From the NCBI RefSeq assembly GCF_964059075.1, contig NZ_OZ060377.1:406876-421582 (forward strand): a stretch of 14,707 nt of DNA, written 5' to 3'. Every line of letters starts with the position of its first letter. Position 1 is the first letter of the stretch. This document shows positions 7,164-14,707 of this stretch, one piece after another. The notes beneath the pieces are model-generated. The model worked only from the letters and a program-made list of their open reading frames with translations, did not search any database and was not told where the DNA came from. Source of the stretch: Buchnera aphidicola (Pterocallis alni). Lineage in GTDB: Bacteria; Pseudomonadota; Gammaproteobacteria; Enterobacterales; Enterobacteriaceae. Both the position numbers and the translations under genes were made by a program.

Positions 7164-8636
7164 TTAAACATTGGTAATACTTTTCATACCAGTCATATAA
7201 CTTCTTAATTTTCTTCCAATTTTCTCTATAGGATGATTATAAATAGTCAAATTTAATTTTTGTAATTCCTGATTATCAATAGAACGTTGTGATATTGCAC
7301 AACCAATATCTTCATAATGAATATTATATAAAAATTGTTTTAATATCGATAAACTATTTTTATTAAATAAATAACTACCGTATTCTGCTGTATCTGAAAT
7401 AACTAAATTCATTTCATAAAAACGATTTCTAGATATTGTATTGGCAATTAATGGTAATTCATGTAAAGACTCATAATAAGCGGATTCTTCTTTGATTCCC
7501 GAATCAACCATAGTTTCAAAAGATAATTCTACTCCAGCTTTTAATATAGCAACCATCAAACCACCATAATTAAAAAAATCTGATTCTAATAACTGATTAT
7601 GCACTTTCGGAGCTCTTTCTAATGCTGTATTCTTTATTTCTTTTCTCCATGCTAATAAATTTTTATCTTTAGCTTTCCAGTCACAAATCATATTATAAGA
7701 AAATACACCAGATAAAATATCGTCCATATGTTTTTGAAATAATGGTGTCAATATAGTTTTTAATTGATTAGATAACTCACAAGCTCTAAATTTTGCAGAA
7801 TTAGATAATCTATTCAGCATTAAAGTAATACCACCATGTTTTAAAGCTTCTGTAAGAACTTCCCAACCATATTGTAATAATGATACTATATAATCAATTG
7901 AATGACCATTTTCTAATAATTTATCATATAAAACTAAAGAGCTGCTTTGTAATAATCCACATAATATAGTTTGTTCACCCATTAAATCAGATTTTACTTC
8001 AGCAATAAAAGAAGATTTTAATACGCCTGCTTTATGACTACCAATAGCAACAGCCCAAGCTTTAGCTTGGTTTAAACCCATATTTAAAGGATCATTTTCA
8101 TGATGCACAGCAATTAAAGCTGGTACTCCAAATCCTCTTTTGTACTCTTCACGTACTTCTGTTCCTGGGCATTTTGGAGCAACCATAATAACAGTAATAT
8201 CTTTTCTAATTGATTCTCCAACTTCAACAATATTAAATCCATGTGAATAACCTAATGTAGCATTCTTTTTTATTAATGATTGTATATCTTTAATCACTTT
8301 AGAATGTTGTTTGTCAGGTGTTAAATTAATAATTAAATCAGCATGAGGGATTAATTGATTATATGTACCAACACAAAAATTATTAATGGTAGCATTTTTC
8401 CAAGAATTATTTTTATTTAAAATGCTCTCTTCTTTTAAAGCAAAAGAAATATTTAATCCTGAATCTCTCATATTTAAACCTTGATTTAAACCCTGAGCAC
8501 CACATCCAATAATAACTATATTCTTTCCTTTTAAAACATTAATACTATTTTTAAAATGTTCTCGAGATAAAAAAGAACATTGTTTTAATTGAGTAATCTG
8601 ATTGCGAAAATTTAAAGTATTAAAATAATTATTCAT
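7164..8636 (-). CDS. ilvC: ketol-acid reductoisomerase IlvC
   Basis: Second common step of valine and isoleucine synthesis: Mg-dependent isomerisation of acetolactate or acetohydroxybutyrate, then NADPH reduction. It is a class II (long) enzyme of 490 residues against 491 in E. coli. I chose the ATG at 8636, since [11 protein letters not shown] aligns with the E. coli start and AGGA lies 8 bases upstream; an ATG three codons earlier overlaps that site. The NADPH loop GCGAQG is at 44-49. Catalytic and metal ligands Lys155, Asp217, Glu221, Glu389, Glu393 and Ser414 all keep their E. coli numbers. The C-terminal duplicated domain is complete ([11 protein letters not shown]). It lies 82 bases after ilvD on the same strand, so the two are probably co-transcribed, with no ilvY or ilvA between them. 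Together with IlvD it supplies the keto-acid precursors expected of a nutritional symbiont. Confidence 0.97.
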   Translation of the reverse strand: MNNYFNTLNFRNQITQLKQCSFLSREHFKNSINVLKGKNIVIIGCGAQGLNQGLNMRDSGLNISFALKEESILNKNNSWKNATINNFCVGTYNQLIPHADLIINLTPDKQHSKVIKDIQSLIKKNATLGYSHGFNIVEVGESIRKDITVIMVAPKCPGTEVREEYKRGFGVPALIAVHHENDPLNMGLNQAKAWAVAIGSHKAGVLKSSFIAEVKSDLMGEQTILCGLLQSSSLVLYDKLLENGHSIDYIVSLLQYGWEVLTEALKHGGITLMLNRLSNSAKFRACELSNQLKTILTPLFQKHMDDILSGVFSYNMICDWKAKDKNLLAWRKEIKNTALERAPKVHNQLLESDFFNYGGLMVAILKAGVELSFETMVDSGIKEESAYYESLHELPLIANTISRNRFYEMNLVISDTAEYGSYLFNKNSLSILKQFLYNIHYEDIGCAISQRSIDNQELQKLNLTIYNHPIEKIGRKLRSYMTGMKSITNV

Positions 8637-8718
8637 ATTTATCATCCTAATGTATAGATATAAAATATTATATATTTAATATAATATAAATTAAATATAT
8701 TTATTATAGTATAACATG

Positions 8719-10575
8719 TTATATATTATTAATTTTTTTTTTATCACGTGCTGCACCTTTATCGGCACTCATCGCATAATTAGCATACATTTTTAATGAT
8801 AGAGAAATAATTCTTTTTCTATTTTTAGGTTTATATGCTGTATTTATTCTTTCTTCTTCTAAATATTTTCTTTTTTTTAACTCTTGTTCTGTAACATTAA
8901 CACTAATTAATCGTTTTAAAATATTAATATATATTAAATCGTTATTTTTAACTAAAGCAATTAAACCTTTATTTGCTGCTTCAGGTGAAATGTGACCAAT
9001 AGATAAACCAGAGGTTCCTCCAGAAAATCTACCATCTGTAATTAATGCACAATATTTATCTATACCCATAGATTTTAAATAAGTACTAGGATATAACATT
9101 TCTTGCATTCCTGGGCCACCTTTTGGACCTTCATATATAATTACTACTACATTTCCTGGTTTAACCTCATGATTTAATATACCTGTGACAGCACTTTCTT
9201 GACTTTCATAAACTTTTGCATAACCTTGAAAAATTAATTGTTTAGAATTTAAACTTGCAGTTTTTATAATACATCCATTTTGTGCTATATTTCCATATAA
9301 TACACATAATCCGCCATCTTTATTAAAAGAAAATTTTCCAGAACGAATACAACCATTTTCTCTATTTGTGTCTAAATTTTTCCATCTAAAAGATTGAGAA
9401 TAAGGTTTGATAGTTTTAATACCCATAGGTCCCGCTTTAAACATATTAATGACATTTATATCATGAGTATTAACAATATCATATTTTTTTAACATATCTA
9501 TTAATTGTATGCCTAAAATATTATTTACACTAGTATGTATTAAATGAATTCTATTTAATTCTCCTAATATACCCATTACCCCACCTGCACGATGTACATC
9601 TTCTACATGATATATTGTAGAACTAGGGGCTACTTTACATAAGTGTGGCGTTGTTTTAGATAAATGATTAATATCATCCATAGTAAAATCGATATTACCT
9701 TCTTGAGCAGAAGCTAATAAATGCAAAATAGTATTTGTAGAACCACCCATTGCAATATCTAATCTCATAGCATTTTCAAAAGAAAGTTTATTAGCAATAT
9801 TACGAGGTAAAGTAGAAACATCATTATATTTATAATATCTTTTAGTTAATTCTACAATGGTTTTAGCTGAATCAAGAAATAGCTGTTTTCTATCCACATG
9901 AGTAGCTAATAAAGTACCATTACCGGGTAATGACAATCCTAATGCTTCCATTAAACAATTCATAGAATTTGCTGTAAACATACCAGAACAAGATCCGCAG
10001 GTTGGGCATGCAGAATTTTCAATATCATATATTACATGATCCGAATAATTAGGGTTAGCACTATTACTAATAGCATCAACTAAATTAATTTTATGCATAC
10101 CATGCACATTATTAATTTTTCCTGCTTCCATAGGTCCACCAGATACAAAAACTGTTGGTATATTTAATCTCAAAGATGCCATAAACATTGCTGGAGTAAT
10201 TTTATCACAATTAGAAATACATATCATAGAATCAACACAATGAGCATTAATAACATATTCAATAGAATCTGCAATTAATTCTCTAGATGGTAAAGAATAT
10301 AACATACCGGAATGACCCATGGCAATACCATCATCAATAGCAATAGTATTAAATTCTTTTGCTACTCCTTTTCCTGATTTATTAATTTCTTTTATGATTA
10401 AATTTCCTACTTGTTGTAAATGAATATGTCCTGGAACAAATTGAGAATACGAATTGACTACAGCAATAATTGGTTTTTTAAAATCTTCATCTTGCATACC
10501 TGTGGCACGCCATAATGCTCTAGCTCCTGCCATATTTCTACCACTAGTGGTAGTTTTAGATCTATATATTGGCAT
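8719..10575 (-). CDS. ilvD: dihydroxy-acid dehydratase IlvD
   Basis: Third step of valine and isoleucine synthesis: Fe-S-dependent dehydration of dihydroxy-acids to 2-keto acids. It has 618 residues from the ATG at 10575 against 616 in E. coli; [10 protein letters not shown] matches the family start, so the extra 17 codons that stay open upstream are not used. Metal and cluster residues are visible: the Asp pair in IDDG (81-82), Cys123 in SNCDKITP and the cysteine group ACPTCGSC (Cys190, 193, 196). The C-terminal [11 protein letters not shown] loop carrying the proposed catalytic Ser and the final [10 protein letters not shown] are intact. The enzyme depends on cluster supply and is a likely client of the iscSU-fdx genes next door. 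A 14-bp palindrome (8710-8723) overlaps its stop codon. The Shine-Dalgarno sequence is weak (TTAGAG). Confidence 0.97.
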   Translation of the reverse strand: MPIYRSKTTTSGRNMAGARALWRATGMQDEDFKKPIIAVVNSYSQFVPGHIHLQQVGNLIIKEINKSGKGVAKEFNTIAIDDGIAMGHSGMLYSLPSRELIADSIEYVINAHCVDSMICISNCDKITPAMFMASLRLNIPTVFVSGGPMEAGKINNVHGMHKINLVDAISNSANPNYSDHVIYDIENSACPTCGSCSGMFTANSMNCLMEALGLSLPGNGTLLATHVDRKQLFLDSAKTIVELTKRYYKYNDVSTLPRNIANKLSFENAMRLDIAMGGSTNTILHLLASAQEGNIDFTMDDINHLSKTTPHLCKVAPSSTIYHVEDVHRAGGVMGILGELNRIHLIHTSVNNILGIQLIDMLKKYDIVNTHDINVINMFKAGPMGIKTIKPYSQSFRWKNLDTNRENGCIRSGKFSFNKDGGLCVLYGNIAQNGCIIKTASLNSKQLIFQGYAKVYESQESAVTGILNHEVKPGNVVVIIYEGPKGGPGMQEMLYPSTYLKSMGIDKYCALITDGRFSGGTSGLSIGHISPEAANKGLIALVKNNDLIYINILKRLISVNVTEQELKKRKYLEEERINTAYKPKNRKRIISLSLKMYANYAMSADKGAARDKKKINNI

Positions 10576-10728
10576 AAATTTTTTCTCTAAAATGAAATAA
10601 TTTTTTAAAAATAAAAAATATTTCAAAAAAAATAAAACTTCATTTTAATATAAATTTATTTCAAAACAATTAAAATATTTTTAAAAAATTTATTAAAATG
10701 ATAAATATATAAATTAAATGAATTATTA

Positions 10729-10802
10729 CAGGGATGGAGGGAATTGAACCCCCAACTTTCGGTTTTGGAGACCGATACTCTACCAAATTGAGTTACATCC
10801 CT
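10729..10802 (-). tRNA. trpT: tRNA-Trp(CCA)
   Basis: A 74-base minus-strand cloverleaf, almost the same as E. coli trpT. The acceptor arms are AGGGATG/CATCCCT with discriminator G73, the anticodon loop is CTCCAAA (anticodon CCA), and the T-loop is TTCAATT. The 3' CCA is not encoded. In E. coli trpT ends the rrnC operon just before the ilv region, so its position beside ilvD is ancestral, while the rRNA genes themselves are not here. Confidence 0.96.
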
Positions 10803-10934
10803 TAAAGTAAATAAAAATATTATACTAATTTAAAAAAAAATAGTCTACTATTAATACGATAATATTTTATTTTAACATGTTACATACATTAATTATATAA
10901 TTAAAAATATATTATATTTAATATTAAAAATTAT

Positions 10935-10962
10935 ATTTTATATTTATTAATAAATATAAAAT
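10935..10962. repeat. 28-bp perfect palindrome upstream of iscS
   Basis: The two 14-base halves (10935-10948 and 10949-10962) are exact reverse complements with no loop, entirely A+T, centred about 54 bases before the iscS start. It could be part of the iscS promoter region, a site of easy DNA melting, or chance in AT-only DNA. No IscR-type site is recognisable. Confidence 0.4.
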
Positions 10963-11002
10963 TTGATATATATAATTTATAATTATTATAGGATAATAAT
11001 TC

Positions 11003-12217
11003 ATGAATAATGCAATTTATTTAGATTATGCTTCTACAACTCCAGTAGATCATAGAGTAACTCAAAAAATGATGAGTTATTTAAGTTTAAATGGTATATT
11101 TGGTAATTCAGCATCTCGATCACATAAATTTGGATGGTTATCAGAAGAATCTATAGATATTGCCAGAGAACAAATATCTCAACTTATTAATTGTGATGCA
11201 CGTGAAATTATTTTTACTTCTGGTGCTACTGAATCTAATAATTTAGCAATTAAAGGATGTTGTGATTTTTATAAAAAGAAAGGAAATCATATTATCACTA
11301 GTAGTGTAGAACATAAATCAGTATTAGATACATGTAAATATCTTGAATATCAAAAATATAATGTTACTTACATTAATCCAAAAAAAAATGGAATGATTAG
11401 TATAAAAAATATAATATCTAAAATTAATTCAAAGACAATACTAATTTCTATCATGTTTGTAAATAATGAAACAGGGACAATACAAAATATTTCTAAAATA
11501 TCAAATATTTGCCTTCAAAAAAATATTTTATTACATGTGGATGCTACACAAGCAATTGGAAAAATAATAATTGATTTAAAAAAAATACATATTGATTTAA
11601 TGTCATTTTCAGCACATAAAATATATGGTCCTAAAGGAATTGGGGTACTATATATCAAAAGAAAACCAAGGGTTAGATTATCTGCTCAAATACATGGTGG
11701 AAGTCATGAGAGAGGTATGAGGTCTGGAACGTTACCAGTACATCAAATTGTTGGTATGGGTTATGCAGCAGTAATAATGCAAAAAAATTTAATTTTTGAA
11801 TCAAATTATATTTTATATTTACGAAATTATTTATGGGATCATATAAAAAATATTGAAGAAATATATTTAAATACTAATTTGAAAAATAGTTCTCCTCATA
11901 TTTTAAATATTAGTATTAATTTTGTTGAAGGTGAATCATTAATCATGGCTTTAAAAAATTTAGCTGTTTCTTCTGGTTCTGCTTGTACTTCTGCTAGTTT
12001 AGAACCATCTTATGTATTAAAAGCATTGGGAGTACAAGATGAATTGGCACATAGTTCTATCCGTTTTTCACTTGGTAGGTTTACAACTAAAAAAGAAATA
12101 GATTATACTATTTGGGTTCTTCATCAAGCAGTTAATAAATTAAGAAATTTGTCTCCGTTATGGGAAATGTTTAAATCAGGAGTAGATTTAAGTAAAGTAA
12201 AATGGAAACATAATTAA
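11003..12217 (+). CDS. iscS: cysteine desulfurase IscS
   Basis: PLP-dependent homodimer that takes sulfur from cysteine as a persulfide and hands it to IscU, and to tRNA thiolation enzymes. It has 404 residues, the same as E. coli. Visible landmarks are the N-terminal [11 protein letters not shown], His104 stacking on PLP, the PLP-binding Lys206 in [12 protein letters not shown], and the mobile-loop catalytic Cys328 in [10 protein letters not shown]. The C-terminal tail [13 protein letters not shown], which contacts IscU, is intact. AGGA lies 9 bases before the ATG. It begins an operon with iscU 32 bases downstream and then fdx. The upstream regulator gene iscR is absent. CyaY, its known partner, is encoded at 3398-3769. 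Confidence 0.98.
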   Translation: MNNAIYLDYASTTPVDHRVTQKMMSYLSLNGIFGNSASRSHKFGWLSEESIDIAREQISQLINCDAREIIFTSGATESNNLAIKGCCDFYKKKGNHIITSSVEHKSVLDTCKYLEYQKYNVTYINPKKNGMISIKNIISKINSKTILISIMFVNNETGTIQNISKISNICLQKNILLHVDATQAIGKIIIDLKKIHIDLMSFSAHKIYGPKGIGVLYIKRKPRVRLSAQIHGGSHERGMRSGTLPVHQIVGMGYAAVIMQKNLIFESNYILYLRNYLWDHIKNIEEIYLNTNLKNSSPHILNISINFVEGESLIMALKNLAVSSGSACTSASLEPSYVLKALGVQDELAHSSIRFSLGRFTTKKEIDYTIWVLHQAVNKLRNLSPLWEMFKSGVDLSKVKWKHN

Positions 12218-12249
12218 ATTTTTTTATTATTATAGGTTTTATTATTAAT

Positions 12250-12633
12250 ATGACATATAGCAAAAAAGTAATTGATCATTATGAAAATCCTAGAAATGTA
12301 GGATCTTTTAATAGCAATGATAATAATATTGGTAGTAGTTTAGTAGGAGCTCCATCTTGTGGAGATGTTATGAAATTACAAATTAAAGTAAACAAAAAAG
12401 GGATTATAGAAGATGCATGTTTTAAAACTTATGGTTGTGGTTCCGCTATTGCTTCTAGCTCTTTAATTACTGAATGGATTAAAGGAAAATCTATTGAAGA
12501 AGCAAAAAAAATTCAAAATACTACTATTGCTAAAGAATTAAATTTACCTCCATTAAAAATTCATTGTTCTATTTTAGCAGAAGATGCTATTAAATCAGCT
12601 ATTTTAGATTATACAAGTAAAATAAAAAAATAA
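12250..12633 (+). CDS. iscU: Fe-S cluster scaffold IscU
   Basis: Scaffold on which [2Fe-2S] clusters are assembled with sulfur from IscS and electrons from ferredoxin. It has 127 residues against 128 in E. coli. The cluster ligands Cys37, Asp39, Cys63, His105 and Cys106 keep their E. coli positions, in SCGDVMKLQ, YGCGSAIASSS and KIHCSILAEDA. The HscA recognition motif, LPPVK in E. coli, is LPPLK here (99-103), of interest because hscA and hscB are missing from their usual place just downstream. An additional Cys57 lies near the site. The nearest Shine-Dalgarno-like AGG is about 13 bases before the ATG, rather far, so translation may be partly coupled to iscS. The 92-base gap to fdx holds no recognisable gene. 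Confidence 0.97.
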   Translation: MTYSKKVIDHYENPRNVGSFNSNDNNIGSSLVGAPSCGDVMKLQIKVNKKGIIEDACFKTYGCGSAIASSSLITEWIKGKSIEEAKKIQNTTIAKELNLPPLKIHCSILAEDAIKSAILDYTSKIKK

Positions 12634-12725
12634 CCTTATTGATATAAAAATATTAAACAATGTTATATTAAATATTATTTACCCTGTTTATAAAATATAT
12701 TAATAGGAAGAATATAAAAAAAATA

Positions 12726-13043
12726 ATGTCAAAGATTATATTTTTACCACATAAACTGTTATTACCGAATGGTGGTTCATTTAATATGAAAATTGGATCT
12801 ACTATTTTAGATATTGCTTTAAAAAATAATATTAATATGCAACATGCTTGTGAAATGTCTTGTGCATGTAGTACATGTCATTGTATTATTAAAAAAGGAT
12901 ATGATTGTATTTCTTCAATTACTGAAAAAGAAAATGATGTTTTAGATAAAGCATGGGGAGTAGAATTATTTAGTAGATTATCCTGTCAATCCAAAATCAT
13001 TAATTTAAATTCAGATATTGAAGTAGAAATACCACATAAATAG
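12726..13043 (+). CDS. fdx: isc-type [2Fe-2S] ferredoxin Fdx
   Basis: Adrenodoxin-like electron carrier for IscU cluster assembly, in the cytosol. It has 105 residues against 111 in E. coli. The cluster ligands Cys42, Cys48, Cys51 and Cys87 are in place ([13 protein letters not shown] and RLSCQ), and Cys46 is also conserved. Two further cysteines, 53 and 61, are not ligands in the family pattern. The protein stops right after EIPHK, so the last residues of the E. coli protein (TINHAREH region) are lost. AGGAAG lies 15 bases upstream of the ATG, an unusually long spacing like that of iscU. It closes the isc operon and is convergent with der, with only 15 bases between their stop codons. Confidence 0.96.
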   Translation: MSKIIFLPHKLLLPNGGSFNMKIGSTILDIALKNNINMQHACEMSCACSTCHCIIKKGYDCISSITEKENDVLDKAWGVELFSRLSCQSKIINLNSDIEVEIPHK

Positions 13044-13058
13044 TATATATATTTTATA

Positions 13059-14399
13059 TTATATTTTTTGATCTTTAAATATTAATTTAATTATTATTCC
13101 TTGAATATTTAAATTATTTTGAAAATAATTATTTAAATATTTTTTATAAGATTTGGAAATGTATTGTAGATAATTTCCATGTATTACAATTTTAGGAGGA
13201 TAATATCCTCCAATATGTACGTATTTTAATTTTATTGTTTTTCCATGTATTGATTTTGGTGGGTTTTTATTGATTGCATGATACATAATTTTATTCAGTT
13301 GATTTGATTTAATAACTTTTTGAATATTATAGTATATATTATTACATAAATTTAATATTTTTTTTGTACCTTGTTGATATAAAGTAGATATAAATTTTAT
13401 TGGAAAGAATTTGATTTTAGTATATTTATTAATTAGTATTTTTTTTATATTTTTTCTTTGATATTGATTTAATTTTTCTGATTTATTTAGTAAAATAATT
13501 GCTGGTTTTCCAGAATTAACAATAGTATCGAGTATCCATATATCTTGTCTAGAAATTTCTTGTTTAGAATCTATTACTTGTATTATGATATCGGATTGAG
13601 ATATTATTTCTAATGTTTTTAATATTGATAAAGAAAATATAGAGTCTTTATTTTTCTTTTTAAGTCCAGCAGTATCTATTATTTTATATTTTTGATTAAA
13701 TATTTTAATAGTATGATGTATTGAATCTCTTGTAGTTCCTGGTGTATCAAAGATAATTGATCTTTTTTCATTCACTAAAATATTTAATAAAGTAGATTTT
13801 CCTACATTGGGTTTCCCTACTATAGATAAAACTATTTTTTTATAATTCTTATAATTTTCTTGTTTTTTTGTTATATCTTTGTAAAGGTTTTTATTTTTTA
13901 GTATCCATATATTAATTTTTTTAATAATTGTTTTAATACCTATATTTTTTTTTGCTGATATAAAAGTTATATTTTTTATACCTAATGTATAAAATTCATT
14001 TAATATAAAATGATTTTTGTTAATTGTTTCAATCTTATTTACAATAATAAATATTTCTTTTTTTTTCTTTCTAATTTTATTAATTATTTTTATATCTATG
14101 TCTAATATACCTGTTTGTACATCTAAAACAAATAAAACTATATTTGATTGATTAATCGCTATATTTGTTTGCATACATATTTCTGATTGTAATGTGTTTT
14201 TTTTATGTTTATAATCTTCTATTCCTGCAGTATCAACTATTTTAATAATGTATTTTTTAATTTTCAAAGTATAGTACTTTCTATCTCTTGTACAATTTTT
14301 ATCTTGGTGCATTAATGCTTCATGAGTTTTTGTGATTTTGTTAAATAAAGTAGATTTACCTACATTAGTTTTACCAATTATTGTTACATAAAAAATCAT
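13059..14399 (-). CDS. der: ribosome assembly GTPase Der (EngA)
   Basis: Double-GTPase essential for 50S subunit maturation. It has 446 residues from the ATG at 14399, which aligns exactly with the E. coli start (MIFYVTIIGKTN) and has AGAG 8 bases upstream; another ATG lies two codons earlier. GTPase domain 1 has P-loop GKTNVGKS (9-16), DTAG (56-59) and NKIE (121-124). Domain 2 has P-loop GKPNVGKS (195-202), TPGTTRD, DTAG (242-245) and NKSE (305-308). A KH-like domain follows (about 355-446, with KLKYVHIGGYYPP). Both G4 motifs end in Glu instead of the usual Asp. It is shorter than E. coli Der (490) because the acidic linker between the domains and the basic C-terminal tail are missing. The coding strand is strongly A-rich (Lys and Ile abound), which fits a gene on the lagging strand. 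Confidence 0.96.
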   Translation of the reverse strand: MIFYVTIIGKTNVGKSTLFNKITKTHEALMHQDKNCTRDRKYYTLKIKKYIIKIVDTAGIEDYKHKKNTLQSEICMQTNIAINQSNIVLFVLDVQTGILDIDIKIINKIRKKKKEIFIIVNKIETINKNHFILNEFYTLGIKNITFISAKKNIGIKTIIKKINIWILKNKNLYKDITKKQENYKNYKKIVLSIVGKPNVGKSTLLNILVNEKRSIIFDTPGTTRDSIHHTIKIFNQKYKIIDTAGLKKKNKDSIFSLSILKTLEIISQSDIIIQVIDSKQEISRQDIWILDTIVNSGKPAIILLNKSEKLNQYQRKNIKKILINKYTKIKFFPIKFISTLYQQGTKKILNLCNNIYYNIQKVIKSNQLNKIMYHAINKNPPKSIHGKTIKLKYVHIGGYYPPKIVIHGNYLQYISKSYKKYLNNYFQNNLNIQGIIIKLIFKDQKI

Positions 14400-14529
14400 T
14401 TTCATTTCTCTAATTATTTTATATTTTATTTTTTATATATTAATTTTATTTAATTAAATTAATGATTTATTATAAATTTATTTTTTATTAATATTTTAAC
14501 TTATTTTAATTTTTTATTATCAAATATTT

Positions 14530-14707
14530 AAATAGATGGAAGGTTTGTTGTTGGATATGTAAATAGATGGAAGGTTTGTTGTTGGATATGTAAATAGATG
14601 GAAGGTTTGTTGTTGGATATGTAAATAGATGGAAGGTTTGTTGTTGGATATGTAAATAGATGGAAGGTTTGTTGTTGGATATGTAAATAGATGGAAGGTT
14701 TGTTGTT
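14530..14707. repeat. perfect 31-bp tandem repeat array, running off the window
   Basis: Identical 31-base units start at 14530, 14561, 14592, 14623, 14654 and 14685; five are complete and the sixth is cut at 23 bases by the window end. The unit begins AAATAGATGGAAGG and ends GGATATGT. On the plus strand it has 10 G and no C, a much higher G content than the flanking A+T DNA. I saw no difference between copies. The minus strand contains no stop codon in any frame and no ATG, but open reading from the right would end within about 30 bases after leaving the array. It lies 130 bases upstream of der. True copy number is unknown. Confidence 0.95.

Noticed and set aside
10576..10626. 17 extra codons at the start of ilvD
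   Set aside because: The E. coli protein begins at the MPxYRS block, and the upstream residues are low-complexity translation of AT-rich DNA.
10803..11002. Classical oriC with DnaA boxes
   Set aside because: No close match to TTATCCACA or its complement is present; the origin idea rests on strand composition alone.
14530..14707. CRISPR array
   Set aside because: Units are strictly tandem with no unique spacers, and no cas gene is nearby.

Overview
This window is almost certainly chromosomal DNA of an obligate insect endosymbiont, most likely Buchnera aphidicola of an aphid. The evidence is extreme A+T richness, eroded intergenic DNA, proteins that align nearly end to end with Escherichia coli orthologues, and a relict enterobacterial gene order. 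In E. coli, trpT, ilvD, ilvC, rep, trxA, rho, argX-hisR-leuT-proM, cyaY and dapF follow one another with other genes between them. Here they form one compact run joined to an isc cluster and der, an arrangement I associate with Buchnera. I cannot name the host lineage.

Layout. 1-310: AT-rich DNA with a long hairpin and no gene. 311-850 (-): unrecognised 179-residue protein with a strong ribosome binding site. 1124-2377 (-): MFS transporter YnfM with a TTG start. 2454-3317 (-): dapF. 3398-3769 (+): cyaY. 3785-4083 (-): tRNA-Pro(UGG), tRNA-His(GUG) and tRNA-Arg(CCG). 4172-5428 (-): rho. 5614-5949 (-): trxA. 5950-7163: a 1.2 kb stretch with no intact gene, in which I find collinear remnants of the rep helicase gene. 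7164-8636 (-): ilvC. 8719-10575 (-): ilvD. 10729-10802 (-): tRNA-Trp. 11003-13043 (+): iscS, iscU and fdx. 13059-14399 (-): der. 14530 to the window end: perfect 31-bp tandem repeat, still running at the edge.

How the genes fit together. ilvD and ilvC supply branched-chain amino acid precursors and dapF makes meso-diaminopimelate for lysine and cell wall; these are typical retained endosymbiont functions. IscS, IscU, ferredoxin and frataxin (CyaY) form a reduced iron-sulfur assembly set, and the Fe-S dehydratase IlvD is a probable client. hscB and hscA, which I expect between iscU and fdx, are gone. Rho, Der, thioredoxin and the tRNAs are housekeeping.

I saw no defence system, phage, insertion sequence or CRISPR array, and no convincing new multi-gene system. 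The points most worth checking are the G-only-strand 31-bp repeat, the decaying rep, the chaperone-less isc cluster, a CHPC thioredoxin active site, NKxE in both GTPase domains of Der, a reversal of strand composition suggesting a replication origin inside the window, and the unidentified 179-residue protein. E. coli comparisons are from memory, not from a search.
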